Shown here in pieces: positions 23,246 through 33,001 of a stretch of DNA of 64,000 nt (positions within the stretch are counted from its first letter, which is position 1; each line of letters opens with the position of its first letter). The stretch is from Candidatus Poribacteria bacterium (lineage in GTDB: Bacteria; Poribacteria; WGA-4E; GCA-2687025). Under the pieces are notes generated by a model. The model was not told the origin of the DNA and ran no database searches. It saw only the letters and a program-made list of their open reading frames with translations. The translations under genes were made by a program, and so were the position numbers. The stretch spans positions 1 through 64,000 of the forward strand of contig JABGQA010000155.1 of NCBI GenBank assembly GCA_018644665.1, given 5' to 3'.

Positions 23246-25222
23246 CTAGAATTCGTACCCCACCTCCACGTCCACGCGCCGCCCGTCCTGGTCTATCGGG
23301 GCGGTGTGCGGCAACCCGCCCGGATGGGCGTACTGCTCATTCAGAAGGTTACGGATTCTCAGCCTCGCCCTGACAGCCCCCGGTCGGGCCGTCAGGGTGA
23401 AGTGCGTCAGTAGATATGGCTCGGTATCGCGACCTTGGATGGTGCGGCGACCCGTCTCATAGAGTACGTCGGCGGCAGCCGTCACACGGTCGTGTAGCCT
23501 GGCATTAAGCCCGACCTTCGCCTGGTGCATCGGCGAATTGGGCAGGCGTTCGTCGCCTGCTGCCTCGTCGACGGCGCGCTGGTACGCGTAGCTCAGACGG
23601 CCATGCAGCCCGCCCTGCATCCGCGCGGTCAGTTCCGCCTGTATGCCCTGCACTTCCATTTCCAGCACGTTGTCGAAGTGCGCCACGCCTGTGGTCGGAT
23701 CTCTGATGATGTCAATGAAGTCGAAAAGGTCATAGCGGAAGTATCCTACGGAGCCCAAGACACTCCGGGACAGTCTGTGCTCCGCGATGGCGTCGAGCGC
23801 GCGTATCTTCTCAGGCCGAAGGGCTGCATTGGAGCGCAACGCGCCCGGAAATTCCACATGGCGTTCAATGAGCGTGGGGACCCGGAACGCCTCGCCGTAG
23901 ACCACTTTCACAGTCGAAGACTGGGAAGGGTGGTACACAACCGCGCCACGCGGCGTGGTCGTAGAACTCGCCTCCACCGAGTAACTGTCGTGCCGGATGC
24001 CGAGCGTGATGGCGAGGTTATCAAGCACCTGGTGCGTGTCCTCGACGTACCCGGAGACCAAGTCCGTTGGGAACTCCCCATCGAACACCAACAGCTCTGG
24101 AGCCAGGCCGGCGGCGTACCGGGCCTGCAGATCGGTGCGGTACTCGACGCCCCCGGTAAGCCGATTGTCGACACGCGGATCCCACCTCGCTCGGACCTCA
24201 GTGCCGAGTTGCTCCCCTTCCGCGGTATCGATCGCCATCCGCTGCACGGCGCCGGGGAACTGACCCTTGTAGTAGTACCGGTTCAAGTGCGCGCGCCACT
24301 CTACGTGCAAGGAGCGGTGTGGGTCGGCCGCGTAGGCTGTGGACAGGACCAACTGCTCGTCTAGCGTGCTCGCTCGGTCATCGCCGAACGTCGAGCCGTA
24401 CGGGGCGGTAGGGATGCCCTTGCGTCGAGTGCTGAACCAGCCCTGGACGTGCAAGCCACCGATGTCGCCAGTCGCCAGCAGTCCACCATGCCGGTCCCAG
24501 TCCATCTCTTCGGCGGCCTCGGCGGTGGCGTCGGCGTTGCCGGGCAGCACGTCGCGTCCGGCGATGTCGGCCCACCTTGCGGCGACGGAAAACCCGCCGT
24601 CTACGGAGCGGCCGGCGATGCTGCCACGTCCCTCGTATGTGCCGGCGCTGCCGATGCGACCCGCCAGCCGCAACGGTGGAGAGCCGGGGTCGGTCTTCGT
24701 CACGAGGTTCAGGACCGCGAACATCGCATTGGCCCCATACAGAGATGACGCCGGCCCTCGAACCACTTCGATGCGTTCGATGGCGTCCATGTCGATGGGG
24801 AACGACGTGCCAAACCGGGCCTGACCATACACGTTGCCGTTGAGCGGCTGCCCGTTCAGCAGCAGGAGAATTCGGTTGTTGAAGTCGGTGGGGCGTCCAA
24901 ACCCGTGCACGCCAATGCCGTGGTAGTTGCGGTCATACGTGATGTGGAAACCGGGCAGGCTTTCCAGAACTTCGGCCAGCGTTGCATACCCATATCGCTC
25001 AATGTCTTCCGAAGTGACGATGGTGATGGAGGCGGGCGCCTCCGCGATCGTCTGGTCGTACTTCGAGGCCGCGCTAACCGGGATGTTCAGGAGATCGTCG
25101 AGCGAGGGGTCCATGGCGCCGGCCTGCCCCCAGGCGTGCACACCGATCCCCACGTAGACCATCAAGCTGAATGCCCACGGGGCATGGACCTTACGGTAGG
25201 AGGATTGGGCGCCGGTCGGCAT
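23246..25222 (-). CDS. TonB-dependent outer-membrane receptor
   Basis: A 658-residue receptor. A signal peptide covers about residues 1-36. The TonB box area and plug follow: SLDDLLNIPVSAASKYDQTI, APASITIVTSEDIERYGY, LAEVLESLPGFHITYD and IERIEVVRGPASSLYGANA, all typical of the plug domain. The remainder is a beta-barrel ending in an aromatic residue (VDVEVGYEF), as outer-membrane barrels do. It would import a large ligand such as a siderophore, cobalamin or glycan using TonB energy. AGGGAG precedes the ATG. It is followed by a YfiR-like gene. No tonB or exbBD is in the window. Confidence 0.92.
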   Translation of the reverse strand: MPTGAQSSYRKVHAPWAFSLMVYVGIGVHAWGQAGAMDPSLDDLLNIPVSAASKYDQTIAEAPASITIVTSEDIERYGYATLAEVLESLPGFHITYDRNYHGIGVHGFGRPTDFNNRILLLLNGQPLNGNVYGQARFGTSFPIDMDAIERIEVVRGPASSLYGANAMFAVLNLVTKTDPGSPPLRLAGRIGSAGTYEGRGSIAGRSVDGGFSVAARWADIAGRDVLPGNADATAEAAEEMDWDRHGGLLATGDIGGLHVQGWFSTRRKGIPTAPYGSTFGDDRASTLDEQLVLSTAYAADPHRSLHVEWRAHLNRYYYKGQFPGAVQRMAIDTAEGEQLGTEVRARWDPRVDNRLTGGVEYRTDLQARYAAGLAPELLVFDGEFPTDLVSGYVEDTHQVLDNLAITLGIRHDSYSVEASSTTTPRGAVVYHPSQSSTVKVVYGEAFRVPTLIERHVEFPGALRSNAALRPEKIRALDAIAEHRLSRSVLGSVGYFRYDLFDFIDIIRDPTTGVAHFDNVLEMEVQGIQAELTARMQGGLHGRLSYAYQRAVDEAAGDERLPNSPMHQAKVGLNARLHDRVTAAADVLYETGRRTIQGRDTEPYLLTHFTLTARPGAVRARLRIRNLLNEQYAHPGGLPHTAPIDQDGRRVDVEVGYEF

Positions 25223-25727
25223 GGTCTCCCTGTCTACATGGGCCGTGGTGGCGTCGGGCGGCGCCGAGGCGAGGAGATAGGGGTCGCTCGATCAGGACCA
25301 TCATGGCGCACACACTCGCGGACGGTTCGCATGGCCCGCCTATCCACCGCACGATCTGCCCAGAGGAAGGCAGGCGGGGACCTTCGCTCGCACGCTAAGA
25401 CGCCCTCGCGTCCAAACCGACCCGCTCGGGCCGGCGCCCGTACTGCCAACAGCAACTGTCACACGCGGCGCCCGGTCAGTCAAGCGGATCGCCCCGCGGA
25501 CATCCTGTGGGTTCTGAGGCGCTGCAGCGGAGTACCCGGCGGAGCCCACGAGCCGCCGAACCCACGTCACTTGTGCCCCAGACGGCCTACCCACGCCCTA
25601 TACGGTGAAGCCGCGATGCGCAACGCAAACGCCGTCCCTGAGCCGGTCCTCCGCGAGACTCCCTTGCCGTCATCCCACTTCGGCGTGAAAATGGGCGCGC
25701 TTGATCCCGCCGCGCCTGGGGTGTCGG
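25223..25727. other. intergenic region, 505 bp
   Basis: This long divergent gap lies between the TonB receptor and the STAND regulator. Its open frames are short and composition-driven. I see no structured element or recognisable promoter. Confidence 0.5.
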
Positions 25728-28700
25728 ATGCCGGATAAGGACGGTCAGTCTACGCGCCTCGAGATGGCCCATGTCCTCTTCATGGACCTGGTAGGTTATT
25801 CGCGTCTCTCCGTCGAGGAACAGGGCCGACGGATCGGCGCGTTGCAGGACATCGTCCGGGACAGCCCCGCCTATCGGGAGGCGGAGACCGAAGAGACCGT
25901 GCTGGCCCATCCGGCCGGGGACGGCATGGCGCTGGCGTTCTTCCGCGATCCGTCGTCGCCGGCGCGATGCGCACTCGAAGTGGCCGGGGCCGTCGACGCG
26001 CGTGACGACTTGCCGTTGCGGATGGGCATCCACTCCGGCCCGGTCCACCGCGCTGAGGACATCAACCACAGTGCCAACGTCCGCGGGCCCGGCATCAACC
26101 TGGCGCAACGGGTGATGGACTGTGGCGCCGCAGGGCACATCCTTCTATCGTACGCCTCCGCGGACGCGCTCGCCGGCTCCGAAATCTGGGAGCGCCGCTT
26201 ACACGACATAGGCGAGGCGGAGGTCAAGCACGGAGTAAGGATTCGGCTCTACAACCTCACCGATGGCGACCTGGGCAACCCAGAAAGCCCCGGCAAGGTG
26301 GGTGATACATCCCGCGACGGCGCGACCGACTCCGGCAGACACAACCTCCCGTCGGCGCTCACCAGCCTGATCGGCCGCGAGGATGAGATCCAAGAGGTCA
26401 AGGGCCGACTCCTCTCCACACGCCTTCTCACCCTTACGGGCACGGGTGGCGCGGGCAAGACGCGCCTGTCGATGCGCGTCGGCGAGGAGATGCTGGCGGA
26501 CTTCCCGGACGGAGTATGGTTCGTCGAACTGGCGGCCGTGTCCGACCCCGACCTGATACCCATCGCCGTGGCGGCCGTCCTGGACGTGCAGGGCTCGCCG
26601 GAACAGCTACTGCTTACGACGATAGTTCGCTACCTCGACGGGCAGCAGGCGCTGATAGTTCTGGACAACTGCGAGCATCTGATTGAGGGCGCCGCGGGAT
26701 TCGCGCGCGATCTGCTCCAGGGATCCCGTGGGCCACGCATCCTCGCGACCAGCCGGGAACTACTCGGAGTCAACGGCGAGACCACCTGGCGAGTGCGGTC
26801 GCTGTCGGCCCCGGCGCCGGAGCAAGCCCACGACGCGGCCACCATCGAGAGCTACGAGGCGGTGCGTCTCTTCGTGGAGCGTGCGCAGGCGGTACGGCCG
26901 GAGTTCGCGCTGACTAAGGACAACGCGCCGGTCGTGGCGGCGATCTGTCGGCGTGTCGATGGGATTCCGCTCGCCCTGGAACTCGCCGCGGCGCGGGTCC
27001 GCGCGATGTCCATCGAGCAGATCCACGACCGCCTTGACGAACGCTTCCGCTTGCTGACGGGTGGCGGGCGCGCGTCCCCCAGGCGTCAGCAGACGTTAGC
27101 CGCCCTCGTGGACTGGAGCGTCCGCCTCTTGGACGAGGACCAGCAGGCCTTGTTCTGCCGGCTCGCGGTCTTCATGGGGGGCTTCACGGCGGAGGCGGCG
27201 GAAGCCGTGGGGGCGTTCGACGATGTCGATGCATGGGACGTACTCGACCTGTTGATGCAGCTCGTCGACAAGTCGCTCGTCGTCGTCGAGGAGAGCGCGA
27301 GCGGGCAACGGTACAGGATGCTGGAAACGCTAAGGGAGTATGGTCTGGACCGCGCGCTTGAGACTGGTCAAGCGCACGACGCGCGTCGCTGCCACGCCGA
27401 GTACTTCGCCGCATGGGTCGCCGAGCTGGTCGACGACTGCCGGGGCCCCCGCGAGGTCGAGACCGTGGACCGGATGGAGGAGGACCACGACAACATCCGC
27501 CAGGCGCTTCTGTGGCTGTTGGACAGCGACGGCGACGTCGGGGTCACCTGTGCCTTGGCCCACCATCTGCGGCACTTCTGGGACAGCAGAGGCCACCACA
27601 CGGAGGCGCAGGCGTGGAGGACGCGAGCGCTGGATGTCGCTGAGGACTCCAATAGCGAGCACGTCGCGCTAGTGCGAGCGGATCGGGCTGTCATCTACAC
27701 ACACACGATGCATCTTACCCAGGCGCAAGAGGACGCCGAAGCGGCCGTCAGCTTGTCGAAGGAGGCGGGCCACGCGTGGGGAGTAGCCCTCGGTGTGGCG
27801 GCGTTGGGAGCCGTTGCCCTTAAGCGCCGGGAGTATGCTGTCGCGACGCGGCACTTCGAGAGCGCGCTACGTGCAGCCCGTCGAAAGGGCGCCGCGGCCG
27901 ATGTCGCCCATCTGATGCACGTCCGCGCGTGGGTCACCCATCACACTGGCGCCATCGAACAAGCTTGGGAGTTGGCCGAGGAGGCCTTGGATGAGTGCGC
28001 CAGGGTCGGCGTTCTGGGCGGGCAGGCGATGTGCATTCTGCTGAAGGGCGTCATCCGCGTAGATCAGCAGCGCTACGCCGAAGCACAGGAGTTCCTCGAT
28101 AAGGCGTGGGAACTGCACGTGCATGTCAAGAGTCAGGACCAGCAGGCGTGGAACCTCTTTCACCGCGCGCGCATCGCTATCGCAGAGGGCGATTACGTCT
28201 CCGCGTACTCCCACGCCCAGGCATACGTCCCGCTCGCCCGTCGACTCGGCCGCCAGAAAGCGGTCGGATGGGCCCTGGAATACAGCGGAAAGGCAGCGGC
28301 GGCCTCAGGCCAGCACGCCACGGCCGCTGATCACTACCACGCTGCGCAGGCGGTGGAAGGAGCCGAGAGGGCCAACGTGTTGCGCGCGCGTCTGGGTCTG
28401 TTCGACGTCCTGTGCGCGCAGGGGAACATGTCTGAGGCGAGCAGGCAACTTGCCATGACCGTCGACGCCGTGTTCGACAACGAAAGCGACGAAGCACAAG
28501 CGCGCTGCGTAGAGGCGTACGGGAGGCTAGCGGAACATGCTGGCGACTACGTAACCGCCGCGCGTCTGCTCGCCTCCGCGGCCGCGTGGCGCGACGCGCA
28601 ACCTGAACGACCGGTCTATTGGGGCGATCGATCTGCCTTCTGGCTCTTTGAGGCCAGCCTGGCGCAGGAAACGCGCGAACGCGTCGAGGCTGCGCTGTCA

Positions 28701-28802
28701 GTGGACGCCTTTGCGGCTGCGTGGAACGCCGGACGCTCGCTGACGCTCCCGGAGGCCCGGCGCGCCGCCGAGCCAACCCTTGGTGCGCGTGATGCCGGAT
28801 AG
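25728..28802 (+). CDS. cyclase-STAND ATPase-TPR regulator
   Basis: A 1024-residue protein of three parts. Residues 1-180 are a class III cyclase-like domain with D20 (FMDLVGYSRLS) and D65 (AGDG). It then has NVRGPGINLAQRVMDCG where active enzymes have a VNxAAR-type motif, so it may sense or bind a nucleotide rather than make cAMP. Residues 210-560 are a STAND-type ATPase with Walker A GTGGAGKT (238-245), QALIVLDNCEHL and the GIPLALELAAARVR block. The rest is TPR-like helices. Such proteins act as signalling hubs. The frame opens earlier with TTG, but the ATG at 25728 fits the downstream paralogue. Confidence 0.85.
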   Translation: MPDKDGQSTRLEMAHVLFMDLVGYSRLSVEEQGRRIGALQDIVRDSPAYREAETEETVLAHPAGDGMALAFFRDPSSPARCALEVAGAVDARDDLPLRMGIHSGPVHRAEDINHSANVRGPGINLAQRVMDCGAAGHILLSYASADALAGSEIWERRLHDIGEAEVKHGVRIRLYNLTDGDLGNPESPGKVGDTSRDGATDSGRHNLPSALTSLIGREDEIQEVKGRLLSTRLLTLTGTGGAGKTRLSMRVGEEMLADFPDGVWFVELAAVSDPDLIPIAVAAVLDVQGSPEQLLLTTIVRYLDGQQALIVLDNCEHLIEGAAGFARDLLQGSRGPRILATSRELLGVNGETTWRVRSLSAPAPEQAHDAATIESYEAVRLFVERAQAVRPEFALTKDNAPVVAAICRRVDGIPLALELAAARVRAMSIEQIHDRLDERFRLLTGGGRASPRRQQTLAALVDWSVRLLDEDQQALFCRLAVFMGGFTAEAAEAVGAFDDVDAWDVLDLLMQLVDKSLVVVEESASGQRYRMLETLREYGLDRALETGQAHDARRCHAEYFAAWVAELVDDCRGPREVETVDRMEEDHDNIRQALLWLLDSDGDVGVTCALAHHLRHFWDSRGHHTEAQAWRTRALDVAEDSNSEHVALVRADRAVIYTHTMHLTQAQEDAEAAVSLSKEAGHAWGVALGVAALGAVALKRREYAVATRHFESALRAARRKGAAADVAHLMHVRAWVTHHTGAIEQAWELAEEALDECARVGVLGGQAMCILLKGVIRVDQQRYAEAQEFLDKAWELHVHVKSQDQQAWNLFHRARIAIAEGDYVSAYSHAQAYVPLARRLGRQKAVGWALEYSGKAAAASGQHATAADHYHAAQAVEGAERANVLRARLGLFDVLCAQGNMSEASRQLAMTVDAVFDNESDEAQARCVEAYGRLAEHAGDYVTAARLLASAAAWRDAQPERPVYWGDRSAFWLFEASLAQETRERVEAALSVDAFAAAWNAGRSLTLPEARRAAEPTLGARDAG

Positions 28803-29107
28803 GGACGGCCAGTCCCCGCGCGTGGAAAGCGCGCGCGTCCTGTCCATGGACCTCGTGGGCTACTCGCGCCTGTCCGTCGGGGCACAAGGCCGCCGCATTG
28901 GCGCACTGCAGGGAATCGTCCGGGACTGCCCCGCCTATCGGGAGGCGGAGACCGAAGAGACCATACTGGCGCACCCCGCCGGAGACGGCAGCGCACGAAG
29001 CGGCCGAGGCGGTCGCAGGGCGCGAGGAGCATCACACCCTTCCCGCGTCGGCGGGCGCGCCTTCGCCAGACGACGCGGATGGCCAACATTCAGTTGCCCA
29101 GCTATGA
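28792..29107 (+). pseudogene. truncated copy of the cyclase-domain gene
   Basis: The ATG at 28792 lies inside the last codons of the preceding gene. From there the translation tracks that gene's own first 66 residues: MPDRDGQSPRVESARVL, LVGYSRLSV, RRIGALQGIVRDCPAYREAE and HPAGDG. Similarity stops abruptly at about 28988. A different frame then runs AAEAVAGREEHHTLPASAG to a TGA at 29105-29107, perhaps the tail of a lost gene. It appears to be a tandem partial duplication that has lost everything after the metal-binding Asp. Confidence 0.75.
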
Positions 29108-29169
29108 GACAGCGCTGTGCCCGGTGTTCTCAACGCGTGATGGGATTGGACGCTATCGTCCGCCGCGCT

Positions 29170-29251
29170 CTGCCATTCCGACGAGCATCGCGACGAGGAA
29201 TCCCCCGTGTGAAGCGCGGCAAGAGATTCCTCGCCTCGCTCAGAATGACAG
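29170..29251. repeat. MITE-like imperfect inverted repeat
   Basis: The left arm starts CTGCCATTCCGACGAG and ends CGAGGAATC (29202). The right arm (29225-29251) is GATTCCTCGCC...CAGAATGACAG, an imperfect reverse complement. Intergenic repeats of this GATTCCTCGC-TCAGAATGAC type recur in many environmental genomes and often yield spurious open frames. It lies between the truncated gene and the DUF4139 genes, with no coding signal around it. Confidence 0.6.
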
Positions 29252-29371
29252 CCGTTCGGAGGGCAGCTGGCCGATGCCATCATCTGTAGAGCGCGTCCTG
29301 TGTCGGGCGGGCTTGTGAGGCGGCATGCCGCGTGTTATGTATAAGAAGCGCGCACCCGCCAGGAGAACAGC

Positions 29372-30667
29372 ATGCACCCCCGATTCAGGACCTGGCTCGC
29401 GGCCACTGCGACTCTCGCGGTCGCGGCCGTCGGCGTCGGGACGTTTCTGATCGCGCGATCCGGCACGGCGCAGGTCCAGTTGGTCACCGTGCCCGGCCGC
29501 GACACGGTGGAACTCACCATCTACCGCAGCGAGGATCTCACGTTCGCCAAGGAGCAGCGCAACATCACGCTGCGTGAAGGTTCGAACCTCATCCAGTTCA
29601 GTTGGGCGGGAACGCGCATCGACCCGACAAGCGCCCAGCTCAAGTCGGTTAGCGATCCGGCGAACGTCCAGGTGCTGGAGGCGATCTACCCCAAGAACCT
29701 GGAGAACGCGATCCTCTGGCGTGTCGAGTCGACCACGGCCGGCGCCCACGTGGTCGAGGTGTCCTATTTCATCCAGGGCCTCACCTGGCGCGCCGACTAC
29801 ATGGCGTACGTGAACGGCCGGGAGACCCAACTCCGGCTACAGGGAGCCTTCACCGTCGGCAACAGCAGTGGCGAGGATTACGAGGGAGCCACCGCGAGAC
29901 TCGTCGTCGGCGACATCCACCTCGTCCCGGCGCCGCAGCTCCGGGAGATGCTTCGACAGGAGGGCGGTCGTCGCGCGGCCAAGGGAGCCCGCCGCTATGC
30001 AGGCTACGCCGCGGACGCACAGGTCCTGGGCGATCGTGTGGGCGCCGGGCAGTCGCTCGCCGAGTACTACATGTACACGATCGCTGGCGAGAATACCGTC
30101 GACAGCGGATGGACGAAGAAGGTCACCGCCTTCGACACGCCGGACGTGCCTGTCGAGGTGGTCTATCGCTACGAACCTGGCCAGAACGTCGTCCGTCGCC
30201 TGTACACCTTCACGAATGACCCCGACCACGCTCTCGGCGTGGAGCCGTTGCCTGCTGGCGAGGTGCGCGTCTTCATGGTCGACGACGCCGGCCAGGTCTC
30301 CTTCATCGGGCAGAACAGCATAGAGTTCAGCCCCGTGAGCAAGGAGATCAAGCTAGACCTCGGCCCCGAGCTGGCCGTCGAGGTGGAGCGAAGCCAGATG
30401 GACTTCGCCCGCATGAACCTCGCGTACAACGACGATGGCGACGTGTCGCACTTCGACACCGAGGAGGAGATGCGCATCGAGGCGCGCAACTTCCGACCCG
30501 AAAGCGTGCGACTCGAAATCCCAGAGCGCATCAACGGCCAGTGGGAAATGCTCAACTCCACCGAGGAGTTCGAGCCAAAGGACGCGAACACCATCCAGTA
30601 CACCCTGGACATCGGCCCCGGCGAGACGAAGACCATCACCTACCGTGTCCGACACCTCGGGCGATAG
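29372..30667 (+). CDS. DUF4139-domain exported protein, first of two
   Basis: A 431-residue protein with an N-terminal signal or anchor (about residues 1-32). The rest is the DUF4139-type beta-rich mucoidy-inhibitor-like fold: VELTIYRSEDLTFAKEQRNI, EGSNLIQFSWAG, EVSYFIQGLTWRADYMAYV, DYEGATARLVVG and a C-terminal IQYTLDIGPGETKTITYRV. Function of the family is unknown; it is exported. It lies 12 bp before a second gene of the same family, and the two share the same order of motifs, so they are a tandem duplication and probably one transcript. Confidence 0.85.
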   Translation: MHPRFRTWLAATATLAVAAVGVGTFLIARSGTAQVQLVTVPGRDTVELTIYRSEDLTFAKEQRNITLREGSNLIQFSWAGTRIDPTSAQLKSVSDPANVQVLEAIYPKNLENAILWRVESTTAGAHVVEVSYFIQGLTWRADYMAYVNGRETQLRLQGAFTVGNSSGEDYEGATARLVVGDIHLVPAPQLREMLRQEGGRRAAKGARRYAGYAADAQVLGDRVGAGQSLAEYYMYTIAGENTVDSGWTKKVTAFDTPDVPVEVVYRYEPGQNVVRRLYTFTNDPDHALGVEPLPAGEVRVFMVDDAGQVSFIGQNSIEFSPVSKEIKLDLGPELAVEVERSQMDFARMNLAYNDDGDVSHFDTEEEMRIEARNFRPESVRLEIPERINGQWEMLNSTEEFEPKDANTIQYTLDIGPGETKTITYRVRHLGR

Positions 30668-30679
30668 GAGGCGCGAGCC

Positions 30680-31795
30680 ATGCGAAGACTACTGCTTACC
30701 GCGACCGTGCTATCCGCCCTGACGCTGTCGTCGCAGGCGCGGATAGGGCTTGTGACGATCCCCGCGCGGCAGGACATACGGATCAAGATCGACCGGAACA
30801 ACAACGCCCTCGTCCAGGAGCGGCGCGACATCACCGTCAAGCAGGGCGCCAACCGCATAGAGTTCTCATGGCCCAACATGGCCATCGACTTCAACACCGT
30901 GCAGCTCATCCCGCTGGAGAAGCAGGACTCCATCTCCATCTTGTCGGTCGCCGTGCCGCCCAACGCGAACAACACGCTCGTGCTGGATGTCGAGAGCCGC
31001 GACCCGAACGAGATCCCGTTCAGGATCACCTATCTCACCGGCGGCCTCTCGTGGCAGTCCGACTACATCGCCGTCGCGGACGTGGACGAGCAGTTCCTCA
31101 CCCTCGACGCCAACGTGACGATCACGAACGGCGCCGTCGAGGACTACCACGACGCCGAGTTCGAGTTGCCCGTCGGCAAGCCGTTCCGGCAGTTCCTCCA
31201 GAGCGGCGAGAGCAAGAAGATCACGCTATTCACCGCCGAGCGCATCCCCGTCACGAAGACGTACACGTCGGACCCGCGCGAGCACGGCGAGGCCGTCGCG
31301 ATGCACTACGTCTTCCACAACGACGCGGAGCACGGCCTCGACCAGGGCATGCTGCTGCCCGGCCGAGTGCGCCAGTTCAAGAAGGATGCGATGGGCAGCG
31401 TCGCCTTCCTCGGTGAGGATGTCCTCTCCTTCGTCCCTGCGGGCGACGAGATCAAGCTGTACCAGGGACCCGCTCGGGACATAGAGGTCGAGCGCACCGT
31501 CATGAAGCGGGAGCGCAAGAAGCTGCGCCGCAACAAGAAGGGCCGCATCGTCTCGTACGACACCGACGAGTCGTACCGGATCACGATACAGAACCGCAAG
31601 CTCGCCGATGCCCCCTTGATCGTCCGCGCCTATCTCTCGCAGTATTGGAAGATGAAGTCCCATTCCGACGACTACGACCGCAAGGACGCCGCGACGATCG
31701 AGTTCGCGGTGACCGTGCCGGGGCGATCCGAGCGCGAGATCACCTTCGAGGTCGAGGGTCTGAACCTGCAAGGCGGATACGTCCTGAACGAGTAG
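30680..31795 (+). CDS. DUF4139-domain exported protein, second of two
   Basis: A 371-residue exported protein (signal peptide about residues 1-20) from the same family as its upstream neighbour. Matching blocks are NNALVQERRDITVKQGANR, IEFSWPNMAIDFNTVQL, ITYLTGGLSWQSDYIAV, EDYHDAEFELPVG and a closing EREITFEVEGLN. It lacks the roughly 60-residue insert carried by the first copy around its residues 190-250. AGGAGG precedes the ATG. The pair may form a heteromeric surface assembly, but that is inference. Confidence 0.84.
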   Translation: MRRLLLTATVLSALTLSSQARIGLVTIPARQDIRIKIDRNNNALVQERRDITVKQGANRIEFSWPNMAIDFNTVQLIPLEKQDSISILSVAVPPNANNTLVLDVESRDPNEIPFRITYLTGGLSWQSDYIAVADVDEQFLTLDANVTITNGAVEDYHDAEFELPVGKPFRQFLQSGESKKITLFTAERIPVTKTYTSDPREHGEAVAMHYVFHNDAEHGLDQGMLLPGRVRQFKKDAMGSVAFLGEDVLSFVPAGDEIKLYQGPARDIEVERTVMKRERKKLRRNKKGRIVSYDTDESYRITIQNRKLADAPLIVRAYLSQYWKMKSHSDDYDRKDAATIEFAVTVPGRSEREITFEVEGLNLQGGYVLNE

Positions 31796-31852
31796 TCCTG
31801 CCTGACCAGGGAGACCCGAACGAACGGCCACCACCCGGCCGGAGACCACGAC

Positions 31853-32821
31853 ATGAAGCGCAGAGACTTCCTAAAGGCTGCCGCGATCTCCACGGCTGCC
31901 CTCGCCGCCGATAGAGCTGTGTCCACTGGAAAGGCCCAGGAATTGTCAGACTCCAACGCCGCGCAACTGCCTCGCCGCCCTTACGGTGACACGGGCATTG
32001 AACTGTCGATCATATCCTTCGGCGGCATCGTCGTGATGAACGCCGACGCGGAGCACGCGAGCCAGGTAGTCGGAGAGGCCGTCGAGCGTGGCGTCAACTA
32101 CTTCGACGTCGCCCCGAGCTACGGCAACGCCGAGGAAAAGCTCGGCCCCGCGCTCGAGCCGTACCGCAAGGACGTGTTCCTGGCCTGCAAGACCGGCCAG
32201 CGCACGGCGGAGGGCGCGCAGACGGAGTTCGACAGGTCGCTCGAACTGCTGCGCACCGACCACTTCGACCTGTACCAACTGCACGGCATCACGAGCGTCG
32301 AGGATGACGTCGACGTAGCGTTCGCCGACGGCGGCGCGATGGAAGTGTTGTTGCGCGCGAAGGCGGCCGGGCAGGTCCGCCACCTCGGCTTCTCCGCCCA
32401 TTCCGAGGACGCGGCCGTTGCGGCCATGGAGCGCTACGACTTCGACTCGGTCCTGTTCCCTGTGAACTTCGCGACGTGGAACAAGGGGAACTTCGGCCCG
32501 CGCATCATGGCGAAGGCGCAGGAAATCGGCGCGGCGAGACTGGCGCTCAAGGGGTTGGCGCGTCAGCGTTGGCCCGAGAACGACCCCACGCGCGAGAAGT
32601 TCGGCAAGTGCTGGTACCAGCCGCTGACCGACCCGCGCGAGTCGGACCTCGGCCTCCGGTGGACGTTGAGCCAGCCCATCACGGCCGCCGTGACTCCTGG
32701 CGAAGAGTCGCTGTTCCGTCTGGCGATGGACATCGCCCAGCGATTCACGCCGGTAAACGAGTCGGAGACGACGGAACTGATCGCCCTCGCGGACACGCTG
32801 GAGCCGATCTTCGAGGTCTAG
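31853..32821 (+). CDS. Tat-exported aldo/keto reductase
   Basis: A 322-residue oxidoreductase with a twin-arginine signal (MKRRDFLKAAAISTAALAA). The AKR barrel begins RRPYGDTGIELSIISFGG. The catalytic tetrad is visible: Asp and Tyr in YFDVAPSYGNAEEKLG, Lys in FLACKT and His in LYQLHGI. Tat export suggests cofactor loading in the cytoplasm before transport. It starts 57 bp after the DUF4139 pair and may belong to the same transcript. Substrate unknown. Confidence 0.87.
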   Translation: MKRRDFLKAAAISTAALAADRAVSTGKAQELSDSNAAQLPRRPYGDTGIELSIISFGGIVVMNADAEHASQVVGEAVERGVNYFDVAPSYGNAEEKLGPALEPYRKDVFLACKTGQRTAEGAQTEFDRSLELLRTDHFDLYQLHGITSVEDDVDVAFADGGAMEVLLRAKAAGQVRHLGFSAHSEDAAVAAMERYDFDSVLFPVNFATWNKGNFGPRIMAKAQEIGAARLALKGLARQRWPENDPTREKFGKCWYQPLTDPRESDLGLRWTLSQPITAAVTPGEESLFRLAMDIAQRFTPVNESETTELIALADTLEPIFEV

Positions 32822-32936
32822 CGTAGCGGGTCGCGAGTCCATCCCGATCGCGGGCGTTGTGCGTCAGGCGCCTGACCGCTTCTGTGCGCTGAACCGCGTA
32901 CATATGAGGCCCGTTGGTGTCTTCCCGGCAGAGCTG

Positions 32937-32971
32937 CCTGAGGGAGGCCTTTGCGGCCCGGCGCCCTCAGG
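32937..32971. repeat. 8-bp inverted repeat
   Basis: CCTGAGGG (32937-32944) pairs with CCCTCAGG (32964-32971), with GGCC/GGCC able to pair inside the loop. It lies 115 bp after the aldo/keto reductase gene and has no T-tract. Possibly a weak terminator. Confidence 0.35.
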
Positions 32972-33001
32972 TGTGACAGCAAGTACTCAGTAGATCAGGG
33001 C

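Noticed and set aside
29140-29289. A short protein containing FLASLRMT
   Set aside because: Such strings are typical of spurious translations of a dispersed intergenic repeat, which is annotated instead.
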